Positions 36,086-45,697 of a stretch of DNA of 64,000 nucleotides are shown in pieces. Every line of letters starts with the position of its first letter. Positions within the stretch are counted from its first letter, which is position 1. Source of the DNA: Pseudomonas fluorescens (GTDB lineage Bacteria > Pseudomonadota > Gammaproteobacteria > Pseudomonadales > Pseudomonadaceae). The DNA is taken from assembly GCF_002837185.1 (NCBI RefSeq), contig NZ_KZ477987.1:186001-250000 (forward strand), given 5' to 3'. The translations under genes were made by a program, and so were the position numbers. The notes below the pieces were generated by a model. It was not told where the DNA came from. It saw nothing but the letters and a program-made list of their open reading frames with translations, and did not search any database.

Positions 36086-36118
36086 TCAGAGGCAACGTGT
36101 GCGGATACTCGCCTCTGA
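36086..36118. promoter_or_regulatory. Inverted repeat upstream of the response regulator
   Basis: Arms TCAGAGGC and GCCTCTGA are separated by 17 bp, 37 bp upstream of the regulator start. This is a possible autoregulatory operator, or a hairpin in the leader RNA. Confidence 0.4.
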
Positions 36119-36128
36119 ATCTGAATAA

Positions 36129-36305
36129 TTATGGTCGGATAAACCGAATCTCGAATCTCTCGTTACGCTGGTATTGAAGCGCGGTAGCCCATCGAAAGTC
36201 TTCGGTACGCAAGGGGAAAGATACCGGCTCCTGGCTATGAGGAAAAGGATCGATGTACGGTATGGTGATTGCCTGATACTCCAAGAAGACCGGAATAAGC
36301 TTCAC
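36129..36305 (-). CDS. Possible small ORF, unknown
   Basis: The 340-bp spacer between the response regulator and the CHASE2 kinase contains a minus-strand reading frame of 58 residues that starts only at GTG (36305): KLIPVFLEYQAITIPYIDPF and on to FEIRFIRP. AGAGG lies about ten bases upstream. The composition looks protein-like, with amphipathic segments, but there is no ATG and no recognised family. It could be a small protein cotranscribed with the regulator, a remnant of a larger gene, or chance. Confidence 0.25.
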   Translation of the reverse strand: MKLIPVFLEYQAITIPYIDPFPHSQEPVSFPLRTEDFRWATALQYQRNERFEIRFIRP

Positions 36306-36388
36306 TGGTATCAGTACCTCTGATGCGTTTCAGCGTGACCACCTGGAGGGAGACCGGGGCTTATGACACTTTCATCTGACGGTTATCG

Positions 36389-38707
36389 ATGCCTTGTCGG
36401 GTCTGCGGCGGTGACCCTGTGAAACTGTGGGGCAAGGCTGAAAAACGCCAGCCCACCCGGGCGCAGTTGCTGTTTCACGGGTTGGTACGAGAGTGGCTGT
36501 TGATCGGCTTGGTCTTATTGCCCTTCACGGCTTACTTATCCTTGAGTCCGGGCCTGGCCCTTAATAACCCGCTCTATGACAGCCTGCGCCAGTTGGCACC
36601 GCTGCCGGTAGACCCGCGCATTGTGTTGGTAACCATTGACGCGCCAAGTCTGGAAGAACTTGGCCCATGGCCCTGGCCGCGCAGTGTGCATGCGGAGCTG
36701 ATAGAACGCCTCAGTGCCGCCAAGCCGGCAGGTATTCTATTCGATGTCATCTTCAGTGAACCCGGCGAAGGCACGGGTGACCGACGATTGGCCGACGCTG
36801 TATGCAAGGCAGGCAATGTATTGCTGCCCATCGTGACGGACAGCAGCGCACGGTCCAGGCAGACGGGAGAGTCCTTGTCGCCCTTGCTCAAGTGCGCCAG
36901 GGGCATCGGGCATATCAATGTCGAATCGGATCATGATGGTGTCGTGCGCAGCCTGTATCTACGTGAAGGCCCCCCGGGCAGCGCACTCCCGCAGTTGGCC
37001 TGGCTGGCGTTCACGTTGAACGGGCAAACATCAGGGATGCCGGGCATGCCTCAAGAGCCGGGTAGTCAGCAGTGGCATCAGGAACATCAGATCCGCGTCC
37101 CTTTCACCTCTACACACGACCCTTTCCCAAGTGTTTCTTACGCCAGCGTGCTACGTGGCGAGGTGTCTCCAGAGTGGCTGCGCGGTCGACTGATTCTGGT
37201 CGGTGCCACGGCCTATGGGATGGGCGAGAGTTTCGTTACGCCGCTCTCCTCTATCGGCTCGACAGCGGGTGTGGAGATTCAGGCCAATGTGCTCAATGGC
37301 TTACTGCAAGGGCGCAGTATTGTCGATCTGCCAGGTTGGCTTGCGGCGCTGATGGCGACGTCCCTGGTGGCACTGCTGCTGGGCCTGCTGTTGTATCGCC
37401 CACGATATGCGCTGTGGATGACCCTGAGCGGCATGGTCGCGTCGATACTGGGTGCGTGGGCGCTGCTGAGCCTAGGCCACTGGTGGTCGCCTGCGGCTTG
37501 TCTGATTGGTTTGCTGCTCAGCTACCTGATCTGGAACTGGCGACGCCTGAGTGTGATCCTCGCCTACTTCGGCTGGGAGCTTGCACGCCTGGATAACGAA
37601 CCCAAAGTCTTGCCAGAGCGGCGCCGTGCGCCGGCCAGCAAGGGCGATGTGCTGCAAGGGCGGATCTTCGCCCTCGAGCAGGCGGTCAGTCGTACGCGCG
37701 ATACTCGGCGTTTCATGGCGGATGGCCTGGAATGCCTGCCGGTCGCGACCCTGATCACCGATCCCCGGGGCAGCGTCCTGTTGGCCAATCGCGTTGCTCG
37801 TGAGGTATTCGGCAACGACCTGGTTCAAGAAAACCTCCTCGAACAGCTCGCCGACCTGGGTTATCCGCCGCTGCATAACGGCGTGCGCCCTGCCCTGTCC
37901 GAATTGGCGTTGGTCGAGTTCCGTGATATCCACCAACGCAGCTTGCGCATGGAGCTTGCACCCCTGCTGCCGGCCGAAGGTGACATCGCCCTGGGTTGGC
38001 TGCTGAGCCTCACGGATCTAAGCAAGGAACGCGAAGCCCAACAGCATCGCGAAACCATGCTGCGCTTCCTGTCCCATGACCTGCGTGCGCCACATTCGGC
38101 AATCCTCGCCCTATTGGATCTGCATGAAAGTGAATCGCCCGTGTTTGGCCAGATCGAACAACAGGTGCGCCGAGCGCTGAGCCTTACCGAGTCCTTTGTG
38201 CAACTGGCGAAAGCGGAGGCTGACGGTTACCACTTCCAGCCCACCCTGTTTGCCATGCTGGTGATGGATGCTTTCGATCAAGTGGCAGTTATCGCGCAAC
38301 TCAAAGGCATTCGTTTGGTTCACGATCTGGATGAAGCGGACGAAGGCATGGTGTCGGCAGACCAGTCGCTGCTCACTCGCGCGCTGTTCAACGTCCTGGA
38401 GAATGCCATCAAGTATTCATCCTCGGGGACTACCGTCAGATTGAGGCACAGCACGGTAGAGGGTTGGTTGGAATGTCGTATCAGTGACCAGGGGCCGGGA
38501 ATTGCTGCGGCGGACCTGCCGGAACTGTTCAGCCAGTATCGGCGTTTTGATTCTGCGCAGGGCAGCGAGGGTTTGGGATTGGGACTGACGATGGTCAAAG
38601 CCGTCATAGAGCGTCACAAGGGCTACATTGGGTGCGAGAGTGTTGTAGGAAAAGGTACTACCTTCACCTTGAAACTGCCGTTGTTGGAAGAACCCTTCGG
38701 GAACTGA
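36389..38707 (+). CDS. CHASE2-domain sensor histidine kinase
   Basis: The 772-residue membrane kinase has one N-terminal membrane segment (WLLIGLVLLPFTAYLSL, about 34-50) and a periplasmic CHASE2 sensor (about 55-310: DPRIVLVTIDAPSLEELGPW; GILFDVIFSEPGEG; LRGRLILVGATAYGMGES). Three more membrane segments (about 315-385) and a PAS-like domain (about 440-540) follow. The kinase core has H-box FLSHDLRAPHSAI (His563), N-box NVLENAIKYSSSG, G1 ISDQGPGIA and G2 GLGLGLTMVKAVIERH. It is divergent from the response regulator, its probable partner. The GTG at 36419 (KLWGKAEKRQP) is an alternative start. The signal is unknown. Confidence 0.92.
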   Translation: MPCRVCGGDPVKLWGKAEKRQPTRAQLLFHGLVREWLLIGLVLLPFTAYLSLSPGLALNNPLYDSLRQLAPLPVDPRIVLVTIDAPSLEELGPWPWPRSVHAELIERLSAAKPAGILFDVIFSEPGEGTGDRRLADAVCKAGNVLLPIVTDSSARSRQTGESLSPLLKCARGIGHINVESDHDGVVRSLYLREGPPGSALPQLAWLAFTLNGQTSGMPGMPQEPGSQQWHQEHQIRVPFTSTHDPFPSVSYASVLRGEVSPEWLRGRLILVGATAYGMGESFVTPLSSIGSTAGVEIQANVLNGLLQGRSIVDLPGWLAALMATSLVALLLGLLLYRPRYALWMTLSGMVASILGAWALLSLGHWWSPAACLIGLLLSYLIWNWRRLSVILAYFGWELARLDNEPKVLPERRRAPASKGDVLQGRIFALEQAVSRTRDTRRFMADGLECLPVATLITDPRGSVLLANRVAREVFGNDLVQENLLEQLADLGYPPLHNGVRPALSELALVEFRDIHQRSLRMELAPLLPAEGDIALGWLLSLTDLSKEREAQQHRETMLRFLSHDLRAPHSAILALLDLHESESPVFGQIEQQVRRALSLTESFVQLAKAEADGYHFQPTLFAMLVMDAFDQVAVIAQLKGIRLVHDLDEADEGMVSADQSLLTRALFNVLENAIKYSSSGTTVRLRHSTVEGWLECRISDQGPGIAAADLPELFSQYRRFDSAQGSEGLGLGLTMVKAVIERHKGYIGCESVVGKGTTFTLKLPLLEEPFGN

Positions 38708-38754
38708 AGTGCAGATTTCTCCACTTATGAAGTCTGCCAACCTGGAGTTTTTCC

Positions 38755-39021
38755 ATGAAAGAAATAAACACGCAATTTAACTTCCCAACGCTTGGCCCTT
38801 CAATCAACAGCGATCCTCAAGCGGCATCGAAAACAACGATAAAAAACGTAGACGAAGCTCGCGGATACGTAGCAGCGTTAGGACTTCGCTACCAGGATCA
38901 GTTCTCCGCTGCATCAACTGGCCTTGCGGAAAAAATGAGCAATGGGCAACTTGATGAAGACAGCTATCTGCTGCTGACGAGCGCTATGGTTGACGCCAGC
39001 CGGGTGGCGCTGGCGAGGTAG
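38755..39021 (+). CDS. Orphan 88-residue protein, unknown function
   Basis: The protein begins KEINTQFNFPTLGPSINSDP and continues with an Ala/Ser-rich helical part (NVDEARGYVAALGLRYQDQF; LLLTSAMVDASRVALAR). There is no signal peptide, membrane segment or Cys. GGAG lies about eight bases before the ATG. It starts 47 bp after the CHASE2 kinase and ends before a strong terminator, so it may be the last gene of the kinase transcript. Its codons are more AT-rich than the neighbours. I do not recognise a family; a Gln/Asn/Ser-rich N-terminus without hydrophobic core might suit a secreted or scaffold protein, but this is a guess. Confidence 0.7.
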   Translation: MKEINTQFNFPTLGPSINSDPQAASKTTIKNVDEARGYVAALGLRYQDQFSAASTGLAEKMSNGQLDEDSYLLLTSAMVDASRVALAR

Positions 39022-39053
39022 ACGGCAGTCAGTACGCGCCGACGCCGCACGCC

Positions 39054-39095
39054 AAAAAAAAATGCCCCACATCAGTGATGCGGGGCATTTTTTTA
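39054..39095. terminator. Bidirectional terminator
   Basis: AAAAAAATGCCCC ... GGGGCATTTTTTT gives a strong stem with an A-run before and a T-run after. It can stop both the kinase/orphan transcript and the acyltransferase transcript coming from the right. Confidence 0.95.
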
Positions 39096-39268
39096 TAGGT
39101 GTAGCGCCATTCTGAGAAAGGTGCCTGTAACGGGCAACGCTGCGACAGAAAAACTTATGCACTTTTTACGTGATTTTATGAGCTTGGGAAATATGCAATG
39201 AAATCAGCTTGTTGTGACGATAAAAGCGCCATTCGAGAGAAAATCATACACAGGTTATCCACAGATCA

Positions 39269-40039
39269 TCAGATCACGGGTGTATCAATCACCACCGGCT
39301 CCGGCGGCAATGAACCCATCGCCCGTTGCTGCGCTTCATTCCATGCTGCGGCGCGGTCGTTCAAGGCGGCAATAGCGCGTGGGCCTTCGCCCTCTGCATA
39401 CATGGGCTCGCCGATCACCACGGTAATGGTGCCTGCGCGTTTGGCCCAACCGGTCTTTGGCCAGAACTTCCCAGCGTTATGTGCAATCGGCAACACCGGC
39501 AGGTTGGCGTTGACCGCCAATGCAGTGCCGCCTCGCGAGAACTTGCCTACGGTGCCATAAGGCACACGCGTACCTTCGGGAAAGATCAGCACCCAAACAC
39601 CATCCTTGAGCAGCTCGTCGCCTTTCTTGGCAACATGCTTGAGCGCGGCCTTGGGATTGTCACGGTCGATCGCAATCGGACGCAGCATCGCCATGGCCCA
39701 ACCAAAGAACGGCACGTACAGCAGTTCACGCTTGAGCACCTGGCTCAGGGGCGAGAAGTACGCCGAGAGGAAGAACGTTTCCCAGGTGCTCTGGTGGTTC
39801 GACAGAATCACGCAGGGCTGCTCCGGGACGTTTTCCGCGCCCTTGATCTCGAAGCGAATGCCAAGGAAGACCTTGGACAGCCACAGCGCACAGCGGCACC
39901 AATACACATTGATAAAGCGATAGCGCGCCTTGAACGGCAGGAAAGGTGCAATAAAAAAGCTCAGGGTGCACCAGAGAAACGAACTGGTGCCCAGTAGCAG
40001 GTAAAAGAAAAAGGTTCTGATGGCCTGCAAGATCGACAT
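39269..40039 (-). CDS. plsC: 1-acylglycerol-3-phosphate acyltransferase family (HdtS/LptA-like)
   Basis: The 256-residue inner-membrane enzyme has an N-terminal hydrophobic region (TFFFYLLLGTSSFLWCTLSF) and the PlsC motifs NHQSTWETFFL (block I with Glu in the HX4D position, as in many proteobacterial relatives), FGWAMAMLRPIAIDRDNP, and FPEGTRVPYG. It acylates lysophosphatidic acid (family knowledge). The homologous gene next to glyS/gmhB in Pseudomonas has been described as hdtS/lptA and linked to N-acyl-homoserine-lactone levels. The ATG at 40039 (MSILQAIR) is chosen because the family starts there; the longer frame overlaps gmhB. A perfect DnaA box lies just past the stop (39255). Confidence 0.88.
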   Translation of the reverse strand: MSILQAIRTFFFYLLLGTSSFLWCTLSFFIAPFLPFKARYRFINVYWCRCALWLSKVFLGIRFEIKGAENVPEQPCVILSNHQSTWETFFLSAYFSPLSQVLKRELLYVPFFGWAMAMLRPIAIDRDNPKAALKHVAKKGDELLKDGVWVLIFPEGTRVPYGTVGKFSRGGTALAVNANLPVLPIAHNAGKFWPKTGWAKRAGTITVVIGEPMYAEGEGPRAIAALNDRAAAWNEAQQRAMGSLPPEPVVIDTPVI

Positions 40040-40121
40040 GGCGGCATTTACCGTTGCGGGACACGGCCCGCCTGTTAAAAGCGCACTCCCGAACAATCCC
40101 TGGTCAGGAAGTCGAGGGCGG

Positions 40122-40658
40122 CTAGTTGTTGATAAGTTCTGCGGCAACCGCCGCCAGATCGTCAAAAATCAAAGTGCCTACCGGCAGGTTTTTCGCCTGG
40201 GTCTTTTCGCCTTTCCCGGTTTTTACCAAAACTGGCTGAGAGTCGACGGCTTTGGCCGCCTCCAGGTCACCGAGACTGTCCCCGACGAACCATATCCCAG
40301 CCAAGGGCACCTTGTAATGTTCTGCAATAGTTTTCAGCATGCCAGGTTTGGGTTTGCGGCAAGCGCAGCCCTCATCCGGGCCGTGGGGGCAGTAAACCAC
40401 CAGCCCCACCTCACCGCCCTGCTCGGCCACCAGCCTGCGCAAGCGCGCGTGCATGGCGTCCAGGGTGGCAATGTCGTAATAACCGCGGGCGATGCCGGAC
40501 TGGTTAGTGGCAATGGCCACTGTCCAGCCGGCTTTGCTCAACTGCGCGATGGCCTCGATCGAACCGGGCAGTGGAATCCATTCCGCCACCGACTTGATGT
40601 AAGCGTCGGAGTCGTAATTGATCACCCCGTCCCGATCGAGAATCAGCAGTTTCAACAT
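40122..40658 (-). CDS. gmhB: D-glycero-beta-D-manno-heptose 1,7-bisphosphate 7-phosphatase
   Basis: GmhB supplies heptose for the LPS core. The 178-residue HAD-family protein has LLILDRDGVINYDSDAYIKS (nucleophile DXD), the ATNQSGIARGYYD loop, zinc-ligand CPHGPDEGCACRKPKPGM and WFVGDSLGDLEAA. It lies 2 bp after glyS. Confidence 0.93.
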   Translation of the reverse strand: MLKLLILDRDGVINYDSDAYIKSVAEWIPLPGSIEAIAQLSKAGWTVAIATNQSGIARGYYDIATLDAMHARLRRLVAEQGGEVGLVVYCPHGPDEGCACRKPKPGMLKTIAEHYKVPLAGIWFVGDSLGDLEAAKAVDSQPVLVKTGKGEKTQAKNLPVGTLIFDDLAAVAAELINN

Positions 40659-40660
40659 GA

Positions 40661-42715
40661 TCAGCCCAGTACGGAAATGTCAGCGATATTGATGAACAGG
40701 CCACGCAGACGCGCGAGCATGGCGTAGCGGTTTTTCCGCACGCCGGCATCGTCGGCATTGATCATCACCGCTTCAAAGAACGCATCCACCGGCTCACGCA
40801 ACGACGCCAGGCGCGCCAGCGCTTCAGCGTAGTTACGCTCGGCGATCAGCGGCTTCACGGCGTTCTCGGCCTTGACGATGGCCGAGTTCAGCGAGAACTC
40901 CTTGGCATCGGCAAACAGGCTTGGGTCCACTTCGGCAGTGCCCAGGTTGTCGGCCTTGCTCAGCAGGTTCGATACGCGTTTGTTCACGGCGGCCAGGGCA
41001 TCGGCTTCCGGCAACTTGCGGAACGCCTGTACGGCCTGTACGCGTTGATCGAAGTCCAGCGCCGAACCCGGCTGCAGGGCACGCACCGACAGGTAGACAG
41101 AAACGTCCACGCCTTCATCTTCGTAACGCGCACGCAGGCGGTCGAACACGAACTCCAGCACTTGCTCGGCCAGGCCCGTTTGCTTGACCTTGGCACCGAA
41201 CTGGCCGACGGCAAACACCACGGCCTGGGTCAGGTCGAGGTCCAGCTTCTTGTCGATCAGAATACGCAGCACGCCCAGGGCCGCACGGCGCAGCGCATAC
41301 GGGTCTTTGCTGCCGGTGGGCAACATGCCGATACCGAAGATACCCACCAGCGTGTCCAGCTTGTCGGCGATGGCAACGGCCGCACCGGTCAGGGTGCTCG
41401 GCAGCTCGGCACCGGCGCCACGTGGCATGTACTGCTCGTTCAGTGCCAGGGCCACATCGTCCGGTTCGCCGTCGTTGAGGGCGTAGTAGTAACCGGCCAC
41501 GCCTTGCATCTCAGGGAATTCACCGACCATCTCGGTGGCCAGGTCGCACTTGGACAGCAGGCCTGCGCGGGCGGCCCAGGCGGCATCGCCACCAATGCGC
41601 GGCGCGATGTAGGCCGCCAGCTTGGAAACGCGTACGGCTTTGTCGTAGACGCTGCCGAGTTTTTCCTGGAACACCACGTTTTGCAGACGCAGGTTGAAGT
41701 CTTCGAGCTTCTGCTTCTTGTCCTGCTTGAAGAAGAACTCGGCGTCGGTCAGGCGTGGGCGCACGACTTTCTCGTTACCGGCGATGATCTGTTGCGGGTC
41801 CGTGCTTTCGATGTTGGCCACGGTGATGAAACGCGGCAACAACTTACCGTCCACGTCCAGCAGGCAGAAGTACTTCTGGTTGTCCTGCATGGTGGTGATC
41901 AGCGCTTCTTGCGGTACGTCGAGGAAGCGCTCTTCGAACGAGCACACCAGCGGCACCGGCCATTCAACCAGGGCGGTCACTTCGTCGAGCAGGCTTGGCG
42001 GCACGATGGCGGTGCCTTCCTGCAGGCGGGCCAGCTCTTCGGTGCGCTTGCTGATCAACTCGCGACGCTCATTGGCATCGGCCAGCACGTAGGCGGCGCG
42101 CAGGTCATTGAGGTAGTTGGCCGGCGAGGTGATGCGCACGCTCTCCGGGTGGTGGAAGCGGTGGCCACGGGAATCACGGCCTGCCCTCTGGGCGAGGATG
42201 GTGCAATCGATGACCTGGTCACCGAGCAGCATCACCAGCCATTGGGTTGGGCGTACGAATTCTTCCTTGCGCGCACCCCAGCGCATGCGCTTGGGGATCG
42301 GCAGGTCGTTCAGGGAGTCTTCCACGATGGTCGGCAACAGGCTGGCCGTCGGCTTGCCGGTGATGACCTGGCTGAAGCGCAGTTTCGGCCCGCTCTGGTC
42401 AATCTCGCTCAGCTCGACGCCGCACTTCTTGGCGAAGCCCAGTGCCGCCTGAGTCGGGTTGCCTTCGGCGTCGAATGCGGCCTGACGCGGCGGACCGTCG
42501 AGGTTGATGTTGCGGTCCGGCTGCTGGGTTTCCAGCGCGGTCAGCAACACCGCCAGGCGACGTGGCGCGGCGTAGACTTTCTTCGCGGCGAACTTCAGCC
42601 CGGCGCCGTGCAGGCCTTTTTCGATACCGGCCAGGAATGCATCGGCCAGGGTGTTGAGTGCCTTGGGTGGCAGCTCTTCGGTGCCCAGTTCAACCAGGAA
42701 ATCTTGAGCACTCAT
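40661..42715 (-). CDS. glyS: Glycyl-tRNA synthetase beta subunit
   Basis: The 684-residue beta subunit of the heterotetrameric glycyl-tRNA synthetase starts [19 protein letters not shown] and contains the segments [16 protein letters not shown] helical region, [19 protein letters not shown] and [19 protein letters not shown]. It overlaps the glyQ stop as ATGA. Confidence 0.96.
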   Translation of the reverse strand: MSAQDFLVELGTEELPPKALNTLADAFLAGIEKGLHGAGLKFAAKKVYAAPRRLAVLLTALETQQPDRNINLDGPPRQAAFDAEGNPTQAALGFAKKCGVELSEIDQSGPKLRFSQVITGKPTASLLPTIVEDSLNDLPIPKRMRWGARKEEFVRPTQWLVMLLGDQVIDCTILAQRAGRDSRGHRFHHPESVRITSPANYLNDLRAAYVLADANERRELISKRTEELARLQEGTAIVPPSLLDEVTALVEWPVPLVCSFEERFLDVPQEALITTMQDNQKYFCLLDVDGKLLPRFITVANIESTDPQQIIAGNEKVVRPRLTDAEFFFKQDKKQKLEDFNLRLQNVVFQEKLGSVYDKAVRVSKLAAYIAPRIGGDAAWAARAGLLSKCDLATEMVGEFPEMQGVAGYYYALNDGEPDDVALALNEQYMPRGAGAELPSTLTGAAVAIADKLDTLVGIFGIGMLPTGSKDPYALRRAALGVLRILIDKKLDLDLTQAVVFAVGQFGAKVKQTGLAEQVLEFVFDRLRARYEDEGVDVSVYLSVRALQPGSALDFDQRVQAVQAFRKLPEADALAAVNKRVSNLLSKADNLGTAEVDPSLFADAKEFSLNSAIVKAENAVKPLIAERNYAEALARLASLREPVDAFFEAVMINADDAGVRKNRYAMLARLRGLFINIADISVLG

Positions 42716-43674
42716 TGTGCAGCCTCCAGCTTAGCCAACACTTCATCACGCAAATCGGGGGGTGCCATCGGGAAGCCCAGCTTGGCGCGCGCCAGCAGGT
42801 AGGCTTGGGCGACGGAACGCGCCAGGGTACGTACACGCAGGATGTATTGCTGGCGCGCGGTCACCGAGATGGCACGGCGCGCGTCCAGCAGGTTGAAGGT
42901 ATGGGAGGCCTTCAACACCATTTCATAGCTCGGCAACGGCAGCGGCTGGTCGAGTTCGATCAGGCGCTTGGCTTCGCTTTCATAGAAATCGAACAGTTCG
43001 AACAGCTTGTCGACGTTGGCGTGTTCGAAGTTGTAGGTGGACTGCTCCACTTCGTTCTGGTGGAACACGTCGCCGTAGGTGACTTTGCCGAACGGGCCGT
43101 CAGCCCACACCAGGTCATAGACCGAGTCCACGCCCTGCAGGTACATGGCCAGGCGCTCGAGACCGTAGGTGATTTCGCCGGTCACCGGGTAGCACTCGAT
43201 GCCGCCCGCTTGCTGGAAGTAGGTGAACTGGGTCACTTCCATGCCATTGAGCCAGACTTCCCAGCCCAGGCCCCAGGCGCCCAGGGTCGGCGATTCCCAG
43301 TTGTCCTCGACGAAACGGATGTCGTGGACCAGTGGGTCCAGGCCGACATGTTTCAGCGAGCCCAGGTACAGTTCCTGGAAGTTGTCCGGATTGGGCTTCA
43401 ACACCACCTGGAACTGGTAGTAGTGCTGCAGACGGTTCGGGTTTTCGCCGTAGCGGCCGTCAGTCGGGCGACGACTGGGCTGCACATAAGCGGCGTTCCA
43501 GGTTTCCGGGCCGATGGCCCGCAGGAAGGTAGCGGTGTGGAAAGTGCCGGCGCCTACTTCCATATCGTAGGGCTGAAGTACCACACAACCTTGCTCGGCC
43601 CAGTATTGCTGGAGGGCGAGGATCAAGTCTTGGAAGGTACGCACGGCTGGCGTAGGCTGGCTCACGAAATTCAC
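42712..43674 (-). CDS. glyQ: Glycyl-tRNA synthetase alpha subunit
   Basis: The alpha subunit carries the class II catalytic core. The 320-residue protein begins with [19 protein letters not shown] and has [39 protein letters not shown] and [20 protein letters not shown]. It is transcribed with glyS and diverges from tag. Confidence 0.97.
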   Translation of the reverse strand: MNFVSQPTPAVRTFQDLILALQQYWAEQGCVVLQPYDMEVGAGTFHTATFLRAIGPETWNAAYVQPSRRPTDGRYGENPNRLQHYYQFQVVLKPNPDNFQELYLGSLKHVGLDPLVHDIRFVEDNWESPTLGAWGLGWEVWLNGMEVTQFTYFQQAGGIECYPVTGEITYGLERLAMYLQGVDSVYDLVWADGPFGKVTYGDVFHQNEVEQSTYNFEHANVDKLFELFDFYESEAKRLIELDQPLPLPSYEMVLKASHTFNLLDARRAISVTARQQYILRVRTLARSVAQAYLLARAKLGFPMAPPDLRDEVLAKLEAAQ

Positions 43675-43746
43675 CTGTTACTTGGGCTGCGATTTAAAGA
43701 GCGGGAGTATACCCGATTCGGCCCCGCCACCACTCCCTGGAGCCTT

Positions 43747-44304
43747 ATGCCACGCTGCTTTTGGTGTTCTGAAGATCCGCTGTACATGGCTTATCACGAT
43801 CAAGAGTGGGGAACGCCGCTGCGCGATGCGCAGGGACTGTTCGAGTTGCTTTTGCTCGAAGGGTTCCAGGCGGGCTTGTCCTGGATCACCGTTTTACGCA
43901 AACGCGAGCATTACCGGAAGGTGCTGTTCGGCTTCGATGCGCAGCGTCTGGCCAGGCTGACCGACGCTGAAATCGAAGCGCTGATGCAGGACCCGGGCAT
44001 CGTGCGCAATCGCCTGAAGCTCAACGCCACACGCCGCAACGCCGCGGCCTGGCTGGCGCTGGAAGACCCGGTGGGGTTGCTCTGGTCGTTTGTCGGCGGC
44101 AAGCCCAAGGTCAATCACTTCAAGGATCGCAGCGACGTCCCGGCGATTACGCCCGAAGCCGAAGCCATGAGCAAAGCCTTGAAAAAGGCCGGCTTTACGT
44201 TTGTCGGGCCGACCATCTGCTACGCGTTCATGCAGGCCTCGGGCATGGTCATGGACCACACCCAGGACTGCGACCGTTACGCGGACCTGGTCAACGCCGG
44301 TTAG
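43747..44304 (+). CDS. tag: DNA-3-methyladenine glycosylase I
   Basis: Tag removes 3-methyladenine from alkylated DNA. The 185-residue protein starts PRCFWCSEDPLYMAYHDQEW, with the zinc-binding Cys and His residues at the N-terminus, LLLEGFQAGLSWITVLRKRE and SGMVMDHTQDCDRY at the C-terminus. The ATG at 43747 is the family start; the frame is open far upstream as a shadow of glyQ. Confidence 0.95.
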   Translation: MPRCFWCSEDPLYMAYHDQEWGTPLRDAQGLFELLLLEGFQAGLSWITVLRKREHYRKVLFGFDAQRLARLTDAEIEALMQDPGIVRNRLKLNATRRNAAAWLALEDPVGLLWSFVGGKPKVNHFKDRSDVPAITPEAEAMSKALKKAGFTFVGPTICYAFMQASGMVMDHTQDCDRYADLVNAG

Positions 44305-44344
44305 AATGCGCGCTTTGCGTACCACACACGATCAGGAGTGACCT

Positions 44345-45232
44345 GTGGAAAAGTTTAAAGGCGCCTTGCTGGTAGGCGCTCTTCGGTTGTTTGCCCTGCT
44401 GCCCTGGCGCGCCGTTCAGGCCGTCGGCACGGGCATCGGCTGGATCATGTGGAAAACCCCCAACCGCTCCCGCGACACGGTGCGGATCAACCTGTCCAAA
44501 TGCTTCCCGGACATGGACCCGGTCGAACGCGAGCGCCTGGTGGGCCGCAGCCTGATGGACATCGGCAAGTCCCTGACCGAAAGCGCTTGCGCCTGGATCT
44601 GGCCGGCCCAGCGTTCCATCGACCTGGTGCGCGAAGTCGAAGGCCTGGAAGTGCTCCACGAGGCCCTGGCCTCGGGTAAAGGGGTGGTGGGTATCACCAG
44701 CCACCTGGGCAACTGGGAAGTGCTGAATCATTTTTATTGCAGCCAGTGCAAACCGATCATTTTCTATCGCCCACCCAAGCTCAAGGCCGTTGACGAATTG
44801 TTGCGCAAGCAACGCGTGCAACTGGGCAACCGCGTGGCCGCCTCCACCAAGGAAGGCATCCTCAGTGTGATCAAGGAAGTGCGTAAAGGCGGCCAGGTAG
44901 GTATCCCTGCCGACCCCGAGCCGGCTGAATCCGCCGGCATCTTCGTACCGTTCTTCGCGACCCAGGCGCTGACCAGCAAGTTTGTGCCGAACATGCTTGC
45001 GGGTCACAAGGCGGTGGGCGTGTTCCTGCATGCCCTGCGCTTGCCGGACGGCTCGGGTTACAAGGTGATCCTGGAAGCGGCCCCGGAAGACATGTACAGC
45101 ACTGATACCGCCACGTCCTGCGCGGCGATGAGCAAGGTGGTTGAGCGTTATGTCGGCGCCTACCCGAGCCAGTACATGTGGAGCATGAAACGCTTCAAGA
45201 AACGCCCGCCGGGTGAGGCGCGGTGGTACTGA
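44345..45232 (+). CDS. Lipid A secondary acyltransferase, LpxL/HtrB family
   Basis: The 295-residue membrane-bound protein has an N-terminal hydrophobic segment (LLVGALRLFALLPWRAVQAV) and the HX4D/E motif in GITSHLGNWEVL, plus VGIPADPEPAESAGIFVPFF. It starts at GTG (44345) with AGGAGTGACCT upstream. By family it adds a secondary acyl chain to lipid A; the Pseudomonas copy beside tag is one of two such enzymes. It follows tag by 40 bp and precedes a REPIN. Confidence 0.9.
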   Translation: MEKFKGALLVGALRLFALLPWRAVQAVGTGIGWIMWKTPNRSRDTVRINLSKCFPDMDPVERERLVGRSLMDIGKSLTESACAWIWPAQRSIDLVREVEGLEVLHEALASGKGVVGITSHLGNWEVLNHFYCSQCKPIIFYRPPKLKAVDELLRKQRVQLGNRVAASTKEGILSVIKEVRKGGQVGIPADPEPAESAGIFVPFFATQALTSKFVPNMLAGHKAVGVFLHALRLPDGSGYKVILEAAPEDMYSTDTATSCAAMSKVVERYVGAYPSQYMWSMKRFKKRPPGEARWY

Positions 45233-45264
45233 TTGACACCTGACTCAAGATCACCACAAAAAAC

Positions 45265-45358
45265 AATGTGGGAGGGGGCTTGCCCCCGATAGCCGTGGTT
45301 CAGTCAACTATGTATTGGCTGACACACTGCTATCGGGGGCAAGCCCCCTCCCACATTT
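45265..45358. repeat. REPIN
   Basis: Inverted REP units TGTGGGAGGGGGCTTGC and its complement flank about 40 bp. It lies between the acyltransferase and the TPR gene, at their convergent 3' ends. Confidence 0.92.
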
Positions 45359-45367
45359 GGGTTCTGC

Positions 45368-45688
45368 TCAGGTCTGGCGGTCGAGTTTCTTCAGGAATAC
45401 CGTCATCTCTTTTTCGGCCTGTTTGTCGCCATGGGCCTGGGCCGCCTCGATGCCTCTCTCCCACGCGTATCGTGCGCCAGCGTTATCATCCTGCCCCAAC
45501 TGCGCCTTGCCCAACAACTTCCAGGCCGCCGAATACTTAGGGTCGAACTCGACACATTTCTGTAGGTGCTGCGCCGCCTTGGCGTTGTCCTTCAGGTCTA
45601 GATAACCCTTGCCCAGCCCAAACCGCAGCAGCGAATTATCCACGCCCTTGGCGAGCATTTTTTCCAGGGATTCGAGCATGTCGGTCAC
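45368..45688 (-). CDS. Small tetratricopeptide-repeat protein
   Basis: The 106-residue protein is made of about two and a half TPR-like units (NSLLRFGLGKGYLDLKDNAK; KYSAAWKLLGKAQLGQDDNA; ARYAWERGIEAAQAHGDKQA). No signal peptide is seen, so it is a cytoplasmic protein-interaction module. It lies 9 bp after trkA and is likely cotranscribed. Its partner is unknown. Confidence 0.85.
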   Translation of the reverse strand: MTDMLESLEKMLAKGVDNSLLRFGLGKGYLDLKDNAKAAQHLQKCVEFDPKYSAAWKLLGKAQLGQDDNAGARYAWERGIEAAQAHGDKQAEKEMTVFLKKLDRQT

Positions 45689-45697
45689 TCCGTTTGA

